Assembly (NCBI RefSeq): GCF_050948175.1
Contig: NW_027490098.1
Location: 1,984,001-2,048,000, forward strand
Reading direction: 5' to 3'
Source: Xylocopa sonorina
Taxonomy: Eukaryota; Arthropoda; Insecta; Hymenoptera; Apidae
DNA: 64,000 bases
A program made the position numbers and the translations under genes. Below the pieces are notes generated by a model that did no database searches, was not told where the DNA came from, and worked only from the letters and a program-made list of their open reading frames with translations. Below, piece after piece: positions 51,999 to 64,000 of this stretch. The first letter of the stretch is position 1; each line of letters starts with the position of its first letter.

Positions 51999-54900
51999 AT
52001 GAAACATAGAAATGAGATGCGATATCGCGTTTTAAGAATCATAAAAACACTATTGCTACGATACCTAGACATCTGCAGACGCTATTTCCTAGCAAGGAAG
52101 TGTCGCATTTACATTCATTTGAAGTGTAGACGAGGAATACAAGACACTTCGCAAATCATATTGTATCTTACCATGAAACATAGAAATGAGATGCGATATC
52201 GCGTTTTAAGAAGCATTAGAACTCTATTGCTACGATATCTAGACATCAGCAGACGCTATTTCCTTGCAAGGAAGTGTCGCATTTACATTCATTTGAAGTG
52301 TAGACGAGGAATACATAACACGTCGCAAATCATATTGTATCTTACCATGAAACATAGAAATGAGATGCGATATCGCGTTTTAAGATGCATTAGAAATCTA
52401 TTGCTACGATACGTAAACATCTGCAAACGCTATTTCCTAGCGAGGAAGTGTGGCATTCACATTCAATTGAATCGTAGACAAGGAATGCATAACGCTTCGC
52501 AATGAATATTATATCTTATCATTAAACATAGATATGAAATGCAATATCTCGTTTTAAGAGGCATTTGAACCCTATTGCTACGATACCTAGACATCTGCAG
52601 ACGCTATTTCCTAGCAAGGAAGTGTTGCATTTACATTCATTTGAAGTGTAGACGAGGAATACATGGCACTTCGCAAATCATATTATATCTTACCACGAAA
52701 CATAGAAATGAGATGCGATATCGCGTTTTAAGAAGCATTAGAAATCTATTGCTACGATACGTAGACATCTGCAAACGCTATTTCCTTGCAAGGAAGTGTC
52801 GCATTTACATTCATTTGAATCGTAGACGAGGAATGCATAACACTTTGCAATGAATATTATATCTTACCATGAAACACAGAAATGAGATGCAATATCGCGT
52901 TTTATGAAGCATTAGAAATCTATTGCTACGATATGTAGACATCTGCAAACGCTATTACCTAGCGAGGAAGTGTCGCATTCACATTCATTTGAAGTGTAGA
53001 CGAGGAATACATAACACTTCGCAAATCATGTTATATCTTACCATGAAACATAGAAATGAGATGCGATATCGCGTTTTAAGAATCATATAAACTCTAGTGC
53101 TACGATACGTATACATCTGCAATCTCAATTTCCTTGCAAGGAAGTGTAGCATTTACTTTCATTTGAATCGTAGACGAGGAATGCATAACACTTCGCAATG
53201 AATATTATATCTTATCACAAAACATAGATATGAGATGCAATATCTCGTTTTAAGAAGCATTTGAACTCTATTGCTTCGATACGTAGACATCTGCAAACGC
53301 TATTTCCTTGCAAGGTAGTGTCGCATTTACATTCATTTGATGTGTAGACGAGGAATACATAACACTTCGCAAATCATATTACATCTTACCATGAAACATA
53401 GAAATGAGATGCGATATCGCGTTCTAAGAAGCATTAGAACACTATTGCTACGATACGTGGACAACTGCAAACGCTATTTCCTTGCAAGGAAGTGTCGCAT
53501 TTACATTCATTTGAAGTGTAGACGAGGAATACATAACACTTCGCAAATCATATTATATCTTACCATGAAACACAGAAATGAGATGCGATATTGCGTTTTA
53601 AGAATCATTAGAAATCTATTGCTACGATACGTAGACATCTGCAAACGCTATTTCCTAGCGAGGAAGTGTCGCATTCACATTCATTTGGAGTGCAGACGAG
53701 GAATACATAACACTTCGCAAATCATATTATATCTTACCATGAAACATAGAAATGAGATGCGATATCGCGTTTTAAGAAGCATTAGAACACTATTGCTACG
53801 ATACGTAGACAACTGCAAACGCTATTTCCTTGCCAGGAAGTGTCGCATTTACATTCATTTGAAGTGTAGACGAGGAATACATGACACTTCGCAAATCATA
53901 TTATATCTTACCATGAATCATAGAAATGAGATGCGATATCGCGTTTTAAGAATCATATGAACTCTAGTGCTACGATACGTATACATCTGCAATCTCAATT
54001 TCCTTGCAAGGAAGTGTAGCATTTACATTCATTTGAATCGTAGACGAGGAATGCATAACACTTCGCAATGAATATTATATCTTATCATGAAACATAGATA
54101 TGAGATGCAATATCTCGTTTTAAGAAGCATTTGAACTCTATTGCTACGTTACCTAGACATCTGCAGACGCTATTTCCTAGCAAGGAAGTGTTGCATTTAC
54201 ATTCATTTGAAGTGTAGACGAGGAATACATGGCACTTCGCAAATCATATTATATCTTACCACGAAACATAGAAATGAGATGCGATATCGCGTTTTAAGAA
54301 GCATTAGAAATCTATTGCTACGATACGTAGACATCTGCAAACGCTATTTCCTTGCAAGGAAGTGTCGCATTTACATTCATTTGAATCGTAGACGAGGAAT
54401 GCATAACACCTTGCAATGAATATTATATCTTACCATGAAACACAGAAATGAGATGCGATATCGCGTTTTATGAAGCATTAGAAATCTATTGCTACGATAT
54501 GTAGACATCTGCAAACGCTATTACCTAGCGAGGAAGTGTCGCATTCACATTCATTTGAAGTGTAGACGAGGAATACATAACACTTCGCAAATCATGTTAT
54601 ATCTTACCATGAAACATAGAAATGAGATGCGATATCGCGTTTTAAGAATCATATGAACTCTAGTGCTACGATACGTATACATCTGCAATCTCAATTTCCT
54701 TGCAAGGAAGTGTAGCATTTACTTTCATTTGAATCGTAGACGAGGAATGCATAACACTTCGCAATGAATATTATATCTTATCACAAAACATAGATATGAG
54801 ATGCAATATCTCGTTTTAAGAAGCATTTGAAGTCTATTGCTTCGATACGTAGACATCTGCAAACGCTATTTCCTTGCAAGGTAGTGTCGCATTTACATTC

Positions 54901-56283
54901 ATTTGATGTGTAGACGAGGAATACATAACACTTCGCAAATCATATTACATCTTACCATGAAACATAGAAATGAGATGCGATATCGCGTTTTAAGGAGCAT
55001 TAGAACACTATTGCTACGATACGTAGACAACTGCAAACGCTATTTCCTTGCCAGGAAGTGTCGCATTTACATTCATTTGAAGTGTAGACGAGGAATACAT
55101 GACACTTCGCAAATCATATTATATCTTGCCATGAAACATAGAAATGAGATGTGATATCGCGTTTTAAAAAGCATTAGAAATCTATTGCTACGATACGTAG
55201 ACATCTGCAATCGCTATTTCTTTGCAAGGAAGTGTCACATTTACATTCATTTGAAGTGTAGACGAGGAATGCATAACACTTCGCAAATCATATTATATCT
55301 TACCATGAATCATAGAAATGAGATGCGATATCGCGTTTTAAGAATCATAAGAACTCTATTGCTACGATACGTAGACATCTGGAAACGCTATTTCCTTGCA
55401 AGGAAGTGTCGCATTTACATTCATTTGAATCGTAGACGAGGAATGCATAACACTTCGCAAAGAATATTATATCTTATCACGAAACATAGATATGAAATGC
55501 AATATCTCGTATTAAGAAGCATTTGAACTCTATTGCTTCGATACGTAGACATCTGCAAACGCTATTTCCTAGCGAGGAAGTGTCGCATTCACATTCATTT
55601 GAAGTGTAGACGAGGAATACATAACACTTCGCAAATCATATTATATCTTGCCATGAAACATAGAAATGAGATGTGATGTCGCGTTTTAAAAAGCATTAGA
55701 AATCTATTGCTACGATACGTAGACATCTGCAATCGCTATTTCTTTGCAAGGAAGTGTCACATTTACATTCATTTGAAGTGTAGACGAGGAATGCATAACA
55801 CTTCGCAAATCATATTATATCTTACCATGAATCATAGAAATGAGATGCGATATCGCGTTTTAAGAATCATATGAACTCTAGTGCTACGATACGTATACAT
55901 CTGCAATCTCAATTTCCTTGCAAGGAAGTGTAGCATTTACATTCATTTGAATCGTAGACGAGGAATGCATAACACTTCGCAATGAATATTATATCTTATC
56001 ATGAAACATAGATATGAGATGCAATATCTCGTTTTAAGAAGCATTTGAGCTCTATTGCTACGATACCTAGACATCTGCAGACGCTATTTCCTAGCAAGGA
56101 AGTGTTGCATTTACATTCATTTGAAGTGTAGACGAGGAATACATGGCACTTCGCAAATCATATTATATCTTACCACGAAACATAGAAATGAGATGCGATA
56201 TCGCGTTTTAAGAAGCATTAGAAATCTATTGCTACGATACGTAGACATCTGCAAACGCTATTTCCTTGCAAGGAAGTGTCGCA

Positions 56284-56411
56284 TGTACATTCAGCTGAAG
56301 TGTATTCGATGTATACATGGCACTTCGCAACGAATGTTATATATTATCATGAAACATAGAAATGAGAAGCGATTTCGCGTTTTGAGAAGCATTAGAACTC
56401 TAATGCCACGA
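56284..56411. repeat. Diverged CAGCTG monomer segment, copy at 56.3 kb
   Basis: This fourth full copy of the diverged segment lies 7,655 bp after the 48.6-kb copy. Soon after it, at about 56,550, the two super-copies diverge, with this one carrying two additional monomers (348 bp). Confidence 0.88.
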
Positions 56412-59400
56412 TACGTAGACATCTGCAAACGATATTTCCTTGCAAGGAAGTGTCGCATTTACATTCATTTGAAGTGTAGACGAGGAATACATAACACTTC
56501 GCAAATCATATTGTATCTTACCATGAAACATAGAAATGAGATGCGATATCGCGTTTTAAGATGCATTAGAAATCTATTGCTACGATACGTAAACATCTGC
56601 AAACGCTATTTCCTAGCGAGGAAGTGTGGCATTCACATTCAATTGAATCGTAGACAAGGAATGCATAACGCTTCGCAATGAATATTATATCTTATCATTA
56701 AACATAGATATGAAATGCAATATCTCGTTTTAAGAGGCATTTGAACCCTATTGCTACGATACCTAGACATCTGCAGACGCTATTTCCTAGCCAGGAAGTG
56801 TCGCATTTACATTCATTTGAAGTGTAGACGAGGAATACATGACACTTCGTAAATCATATTATATCTTACCATGAAACATAGAAATGAGATGCGATATCGC
56901 GTTTTAAGATGCATTAGAACTCTATCGCTACGATACCTAGACATCTGCAGACGCTATTTCCTAGCAAGGAAGTGTCGCATTTACATTCATTTGAAGTGTA
57001 GACGAGGAATACATGACACTTCGCAAATCACATTTTATCTTACAATGAAACATAGAAATGAGATGCGATATCGCGTTTTAAGAAGCATTAGAAATCTATT
57101 GCTACGATACGTAGACATCTGCAAACGCTATTTCCTTGCTAGGAAGTGACGCATTTACATTCATTTGAAGTGTTGACGAAGAATACATAACACTTCGCAA
57201 ATCATATTATATCTTACCATGAAACATAGAAATGAGATGCGATATCGCGTTTTAAGAATCATAAGAAATCTATTGCTACGATACGTAGACATCTGCAAAC
57301 GCTATTTCCTAGCGAGGAAGTGTGGCATTCACATTCATTTGAAGTGTAAACGAGGAATACATAACACATCGCAAATCATATTATATCTTACCATGAAACA
57401 TAGAAATGGGATGCGATATCACGTTTTAAAAATCATAAAATCTCTATTGCTACGATACGTAGACATCTGCAAGCGCTATTTCCTTGCAAGGAAGTGTCGC
57501 ATTTACATTCATTTGAATCGTAGACGAGGAATGCATAACACTTCGCAATGAATATTATATCTTATCATGAAACATAGATATGAGATGCAATATCTTGTTT
57601 TAAGGAGCATTTGAACTCTATTGCTACGATACCTAGACATCTGCAGACGCTATTTCCTAGCAAGGAAGTGTCGCATTTATATTCATTTGAAGTGTAGACG
57701 AGGAATACGTGACACTTCGCAAATCATATTATATCTTACCATGAAACATAGAAATGAGATGCGATATCGCGTTTTAAGAAGCATTAGAAATCTATTGCTA
57801 CGATACGTAGACATCTGCAAACGCTAGTTCCTAGCGAGGAAGTGTCGCATTCACATTCATTTGAAGTGTAGACGAGGAATACATAACACTTCGCAAATCA
57901 TATTATATCTTACCATGAAACATAGAAATGAGATGCGATATCGCGTTTTAAGAAGCATTAGAAATCTATTGCTACGATACGTAGACATCTGCAAACGCTA
58001 TTTCCTAGCGAGGAAGTGTCGCATTCACATTCATTTGAAGTGTAGACGAGGAATACATAACACTTCGCAAATCATATTATATCTTACCATGAAACATAGA
58101 AATGAGATGCGATATCGCGTTTTAAGAAGCATTAGAAATCTATTGCCACGATACGTAGACATCTGCAAACGCTATTTCCTAGCGAGGAAGTGTCGCGTTC
58201 ACATTCATTTGAAGTGTAGACGAGGAATACATAACACTTCGCAAATCATATTATATCTTACCATGATACATAGAAATGATATGCGATATCGCGTTTTAAG
58301 AAGCATTAGAATTCTATTGCTACGATAGGTAGACATCTGCAAACGCTGTTTCCTTGCAAGGAAGTGTCGCATGTACATTCAGCTGAAGTGTATTCGAGGA
58401 ATACATAACACGTCGCAAATCATATTGTATCTTACCATGAAACATAGAAATGAGATGCGATATCGCGTTTTAAGATGCATTAGAAATCTATTGCTACGAT
58501 ACGTAAACATCTGCAAACGCTATTTCCTAGCGAGGAAGTGTGGCATTCACATTCAATTGAATCGTAGACAAGGAATGCATAACGCTTCGCAATGAATATT
58601 ATATCTTATCATTAAACATAGATATGAAATGCAATATCTCGTTTTAAGAGGAATTTGAACCCTATTGCTACGATACCTAGACATCTGCAGACGCTATTTC
58701 ATAGCAAGGAAGTGTCGCATTTACATTCATTTGAAGTGTAGACGAGGAATACATGACACTTCGTAAATCATATTATATCTTACCATGAATCATAGAAATG
58801 AGATGCGATATCGCGTTTTAAGTATCATAAGAACTCTATTGCTACGATACGTACACATCTGGAAACGCTATTTCCTTGCAAGGAAGTGTCGCATTTACAT
58901 TCATTTGAATCGTAGACGAGGAATGCATAACACTTCGCAATGAATATTATATCTTATCACGAAACATAGATATGAGATGCAATATCTCGTATTAAGAAGC
59001 ATTTGAACTCTATTGCTTCGATACGTAGACATCTGCAAACGCTATTTCCTTGCAAGGTAGTGTCGCATTTACATTCATTTGATGTGTAGACGAGGAATAC
59101 ATAACACTTCGCAAATCATGTTATATCTTACCATGAAACATAGAAATGAGATGCGATATCGCGTTTTAAGAATCATATGAACTCTAGTGCTACGATACGT
59201 ATACATCTGCAATCTCAATTTCCTTGCAAGGAAGTGTAGCATTTACTTTCATTTGAATCGTAGACGAGGAATGCATAACACTTCGCAATGAATATTATAT
59301 CTTATCACAAAACATAGATATGAGATGCAATATCTCGTTTTAAGAAGCATTTGAACTCTATTGCTTCGTTACGTAGACATCTGCAAACGCTATTTCCTTG

Positions 59401-59828
59401 CAAGGTAGTGTCGCATTTACATTCATTTGATGTGTAGACGAGGAATACATAACACTTCCCAAATCATATTACATCTTACCATGAAACATAGAAATGAGAT
59501 GCGATATCGCGTTTTAAAAATCATAAAATCTCTATTGCTACGATACGTATACATCTGCAAACGCTATTTCCTAGCAAGGTTGTGTCGCATTTACATTCAG
59601 TTGAAGTGCAGACGAGGAATACATGACACTTCGCAAAACATATTATATCTTACCATGAAACATAGAAATGAGATGCGATATCGCGTTTTAAGAAGCATTA
59701 GAAATCTATTGCTACGATACGTAGACATCTGCAAACGATATTTCCTTGCAAGGAAGTGTCGCATTTACATTCATTTGAAGTGTAGACGAGGAATACATAA
59801 CACTTCGCAAATCATATTGTATCTTACC

Positions 59829-60001
59829 ATGAACATAGAAATGAGATGCGATATCGCGTTTTAAGAAGCATTAGAAATCTATTGCAACGATACGCAGACA
59901 TCTGCAAACGCTATTTCCTAGCGAGGAAGTGTCGCATTCGCATTCATTTGAAGTGTAGACGAGGAATACATAACACTTCGCAAATCATATTATATCTTAC
60001 C
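59829..60001. repeat. 173-bp monomer with ATGAACAT deletion marker (copy 4)
   Basis: The shared deletion appears again with the same flanks as copy 3, exactly 8,003 bp downstream. Confidence 0.92.
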
Positions 60002-63000
60002 ATGAAACATAGAAATGAGATGCGATATCGCGTTTTAAGAATCATAAAAACACTATTGCTACGATACCTAGACATCTGCAGACGCTATTTCCTAGCAAGG
60101 AAGTGTCGCATTTACATTCATTTGAAGTGTAGACGAGGAATACAAGACACTTCGCAAATCATATTGTATCTTACCATGAAACATAGAAATGAGATGCGAT
60201 ATCGCGTTTTAAGAAGCATTAGAACTCTATTGCTACGATATCTAGACATCAGCAGACGCTATTTCCTTGCAAGGAAGTGTCGCATTTACATTCATTTGAA
60301 GTGTAGACGAGGAATACATAACACGTCGCAAATCATATTGTATCTTACCATGAAACATAGAAATGAGATGCGATATCGCGTTTTAAGATGCATTAGAAAT
60401 CTATTGCTACGATACGTAAACATCTGCAAACGCTATTTCCTAGCGAGGAAGTGTGGCATTCACATTCAATTGAATCGTAGACAAGGAATGCATAACGCTT
60501 CGCAATGAATATTATATCTTATCATTAAACATAGATATGAAATGCAATATCTCGTTTTAAGAGGCATTTGAACCCTATTGCTACGATACCTAGACATCTG
60601 CAGACGCTATTTCCTAGCAAGGAAGTGTTGCATTTACATTCATTTGAAGTGTAGACGAGGAATACATGGCACTTCGCAAATCATATTATATCTTACCACG
60701 AAACATAGAAATGAGATGCGATATCGCGTTTTAAGAAGCATTAGAAATCTATTGCTACGATACGTAGACATCTGCAAACGCTATTTCCTCGCAAGGAAGT
60801 GTCGCATTTACATTCATTTGAATCGTAGACGAGGAATGCATAACACTTTGCAATGAATATTATATCTTACCATGAAACACAGAAATGAGATGCAATATCG
60901 CGTTTTATGAAGCATTAGAAATCTATTGCTACGATATGTAGACATCTGCAAACGCTATTACCTAGCGAGGAAGTGTCGCATTCACATTCATTTGAAGTGT
61001 AGACGAGGAATACATAACACTTCGCAAATCATGTTATATCTTACCATGAAACATAGAAATGAGATGCGATATCGCGTTTTAAGAATCATATAAACTCTAG
61101 TGCTACGATACGTATACATCTGCAATCTCAATTTCCTTGCAAGGAAGTGTAGCATTTACTTTCATTTGAATCGTAGACGAGGAATGCATAACACTTCGCA
61201 ATGAATATTATATCTTATCACAAAACATAGATATGAGATGCAATATCTCGTTTTAAGAAGCATTTGAACTCTATTGCTTCGATACGTAGACATCTGCAAA
61301 CGCTATTTCCTTGCAAGGTAGTGTCGCATTTACATTCATTTGATGTGTAGACGAGGAATACATAACACTTCGCAAATCATATTACATCTTACCATGAAAC
61401 ATAGAAATGAGATGCGATATCGCGTTCTAAGAAGCATTAGAACACTATTGCTACGATACGTGGACAACTGCAAACGCTATTTCCTTGCAAGGAAGTGTCG
61501 CATTTACATTCATTTGAAGTGTAGACGAGGAATACATAACACTTCGCAAATCATATTATATCTTACCATGAAACACAGAAATGAGATGCGATATTGCGTT
61601 TTAAGAATCATTAGAAATCTATTGCTACGATACGTAGACATCTGCAAACGCTATTTCCTAGCGAGGAAGTGTCGCATTCACATTCATTTGGAGTGCAGAC
61701 GAGGAATACATAACACTTCGCAAATCATATTATATCTTACCATGAAACATAGAAATGAGATGCGATATCGCGTTTTAAGAAGCATTAGAACACTATTGCT
61801 ACGATACGTAGACAACTGCAAACGCTATTTCCTTGCCAGGAAGTGTCGCATTTACATTCATTTGAAGTGTAGACGAGGAATACAGGACACTTCGCAAATC
61901 ATATTATATCTTACCATGAATCATAGAAATGAGATGCGATATCGCGTTTTAAGAATCATATGAACTCTAGTGCTACGATACGTATACATCTGCAATCTCA
62001 ATTTCCTTGCAAGGAAGTGTAGCATTTACATTCATTTGAATCGTAGACGAGGAATGCATAACACTTCGCAATGAATATTATATCTTATCATGAAACATAG
62101 ATATGAGATGCAATATCTCGTTTTAAGAAGCATTTGAACTCTATTGCTACGTTACCTAGACATCTGCAGACGCTATTTCCTAGCAAGGAAGTGTTGCATT
62201 TACATTCATTTGAAGTGTAGACGAGGAATACATGGCACTTCGCAAATCATATTATATCTTACCACGAAACATAGAAATGAGATGCGATATCGCGTTTTAA
62301 GAAGCATTAGAAATCTATTGCTACGATACGTAGACATCTGCAAACGCTATTTCCTTGCAAGGAAGTGTCGCATTTACATTCATTTGAATCGTAGACGAGG
62401 AATGCATAACACCTTGCAATGAATATTATATCTTACCATGAAACACAGAAATGAGATGCGATATCGCGTTTTATGAAGCATTAGAAATCTATTGCTACGA
62501 TATGTAGACATCTGCAAACGCTATTACCTAGCGAGGAAGTGTCGCATTCACATTCATTTGAAGTGTAGACGAGGAATACATAACACTTCGCAAATCATGT
62601 TATATCTTACCATGAAACATATAAATGAGATGCGATATCGCGTTTTAAGAATCATATGAACTCTAGTGCTACGATACGTATACATCTGCAATCTCAATTT
62701 CCTTGCAAGGAAGTGTAGCATTTACTTTCATTTGAATCGTAGACGAGGAATGCATAACACTTCGCTATGAATATTATATCTTATCACAAAACATAGATAT
62801 GAGATGCAATATCTCGTTTTAAGAAGCATTTGAACTCTATTGCTTCGATACGTAGACATCTGCAAACGCTATTTCCTTGCAAGGTAGTGTCGCATTTACA
62901 TTCATTTGATGTGTAGACGAGGAATACATAACACTTCGCAAATCATGTTATATCTTACCATGAAACATAGAAATGAGATGCGATATCGCGTTTTAAGAAT

Positions 63001-63655
63001 CATATGGACTCTAGTGCTACGATACGTATACATCTGCAATCTCAATTTCCTTGCAAGGAAGTGTAGCATTTACTTTCATTTGAATCGTAGACGAGGAATG
63101 CATAACACTTCGCAATGAATATTATATCTTATCACAAAACATAGATATGAGATGCAATATCTCGTTTTAAGAAGCATTTGAACTCTATTGCTTCGTTACG
63201 TAGACATCTGCAAACGCTATTTCCTTGCAAGGTAGTGTCGCATTTACATTCATTTGATGTGTAGACGAGGAATACATAACACTTCCCAAATCATATTACA
63301 TCTTACCATGAAACATAGAAATGAGATGCGATATCGCGTTTTAAAAATCATAAAATCTCTATTGCTACGATACGTAGACATCTGCAAACGCTATTTCCTA
63401 GCAAGGTTGTGTCGCATTTACATTCAGTTGAAGTGCAGACGAGGAATACATGACACTTCGCAAAACATATTATATCTTACCATGAAACATAGAAATGAGA
63501 TGCGATATCGCGTTTTAAGAAGCATTAGAAATCTATTGCTACGATACGTAGACATCTGCAAACGATATTTCCTTGCAAGGAAGTGTCGCATTTACATTCA
63601 TTTGAAGTGTAGACGAGGAATACATAACACTTCGCAAATCATATTGTATCTTACC
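59829..63655. repeat. Super-copy 4 (3,827 bp between markers, 22 monomers)
   Basis: It matches super-copy 3 at offset 8,003 bp up to about 62.94 kb. It then jumps to the sequence that precedes the marker, so 24 monomers present in copy 3 are missing. The next copy starts at 63,656 and runs off the window, repeating the beginning of copies 3 and 4. Confidence 0.85.
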
Positions 63656-63828
63656 ATGAACATAGAAATGAGATGCGATATCGCGTTTTAAGAAGCATTA
63701 GAAATCTATTGCAACGATACGCAGACATCTGCAAACGCTATTTCCTAGCGAGGAAGTGTCGCATTCGCATTCATTTGAAGTGTAGACGAGGAATACATAA
63801 CACTTCGCAAATCATATTATATCTTACC
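63656..63828. repeat. 173-bp monomer with ATGAACAT deletion marker (copy 5)
   Basis: This is the last marker copy, 3,827 bp after copy 4 (22 monomers minus 1 bp). The 170 bases that follow it to the window end continue like super-copies 3 and 4, so the array extends beyond the window. Confidence 0.92.
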
Positions 63829-64000
63829 ATGAAACATAGAAATGAGATGCGATATCGCGTTTTAAGAATCATAAAAACACTATTGCTACGATACCTAGAC
63901 ATCTGCAGACGCTATTTCCTAGCAAGGAAGTGTCGCATTTACATTCATTTGAAGTGTAGACGAGGAATACAAGACACTTCGCAAATCATATTGTATCTTA

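Larger units (their letters stand above)
51826..59828. repeat. Super-copy 3 (8,003 bp between deletion markers, 46 monomers)
   Basis: This unit is bounded by ATGAACAT markers and is 46 monomers minus 1 bp long. Its right part (about 56.87-59.83 kb) repeats 48.87-51.83 kb and its left part (51.83-54.94 kb) is repeated in super-copy 4. An internal 9-monomer offset (1,566 bp) relates about 52.6-53.4 kb to 54.15-54.95 kb, including TTTGCAATGAAT or CCTTGCAATG and TATTACCTAGCG variants. Confidence 0.85.
1..64000. repeat. 174-bp satellite DNA array, about 368 tandem monomers, whole window
   Basis: The ATGAAACATAGAAATGAG motif or a close variant recurs every 174 bp from position 158 to the end. Counting phase from 158, the copy starting at 63,656 lies exactly 365 monomers downstream minus 12 bp. 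That shortfall is fully explained by six small deletions located by eye; a seventh follows. All monomers point the same way, with no inversion, foreign insertion or unique spacer seen. Long head-to-tail satellites with higher-order organisation are known from eukaryotic centromeric and pericentromeric heterochromatin; that this array is centromeric is inference. The family is not one I recognise. Protein genes, RNA genes and transposons were looked for and not found. Confidence 0.98.

Noticed and set aside
1..64000. CRISPR array
   Set aside because: Repeats abut directly with no unique spacers, and the unit is 174 bp of related sequence throughout.
1..64000. Transposon, retroelement or telomeric repeat inside the array
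   Set aside because: Phase counting leaves no room for an insertion: the monomer register is kept to within 13 bp over the whole window, and no short telomeric-type repeat run was seen.
1..64000. Inverted or head-to-head monomers
   Set aside because: All motifs and all long open frames lie in the same direction; I found no reverse-complement copy of the monomer.

Overview
The whole window is one uninterrupted satellite DNA array. About 368 head-to-tail copies of a 174-bp AT-rich monomer (about 36% G+C in a hand-counted consensus) run in a single orientation from base 1 to base 64,000. I see no unique sequence, transposon, RNA gene, CRISPR array or convincing protein gene. An array this long, with near-nucleosome-length monomers and nested higher-order repeats, points to a eukaryotic chromosome, most likely centromeric or pericentromeric heterochromatin. 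I cannot name the species. CpG is not depleted in the monomer (9 seen, about 5.5 expected), which argues against long-term heavy CpG methylation but does not fix the lineage.

Monomer anatomy, counted from the ATG of the recurrent ATGAAACATAGAAATGAG motif as position 1: there are four dyad elements. They are GCGATATCGC (21-30), CTACG-ATA-CGTAG (58-70), TTCCTTGCAAGGAA (88-101) and GAAGTGT...ACACTTC (arms 123-129 and 146-152). Several haplotypes circulate. One is a main class. A second ('Q') runs from about position 123 of one monomer to about position 31 of the next and carries an in-frame stop. A third ('S') has GTAGCATTTACTTTC. A fourth has ATGCGTTAACGCAT in place of GCGATATCGC and is seen only in the first 30.1 kb. 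Because 174 is 3 x 58, one forward frame stays open across several monomers and produces many repetitive ORFs; I treat these as by-products of the repeat.

Layout by higher-order period: 13-mer then 11-mer offsets (about 1-5.6 kb); mosaic (5.6-8.7 kb); two tandem 12-mers of 2,088 bp (8.7-12.9 kb); mosaic (12.9-15.6 kb); a 4-mer of 696 bp in 2.5 copies (15.6-17.4 kb); mosaic holding the most diverged monomer and the first copy of a 1-bp deletion marker (17.4-20.3 kb); 13-mer of 2,262 bp (20.3-24.3 kb); mosaic (24.3-26.9 kb); 10-mer of 1,740 bp (26.9-29.9 kb); mosaic (29.9-32.4 kb); 14-mer of 2,436 bp with a 5-mer nested inside (32.4-37.2 kb); a 5-mer of 870 bp (38.5-40.1 kb). From about 39.5 kb to the end there are successive large super-copies delimited by a shared 1-bp deletion at 45.9, 51.8, 59.8 and 63.7 kb. 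The best-matched pair is about 6 kb long and nearly identical at an offset of 8,003 bp.

The array behaves as one evolving unit. Copies differ mostly by substitutions. Large rearrangements are whole numbers of monomers, and only seven small deletions totalling 13 bp disturb the 174-bp phase across the window. This fits repeated in-register unequal exchange or amplification.
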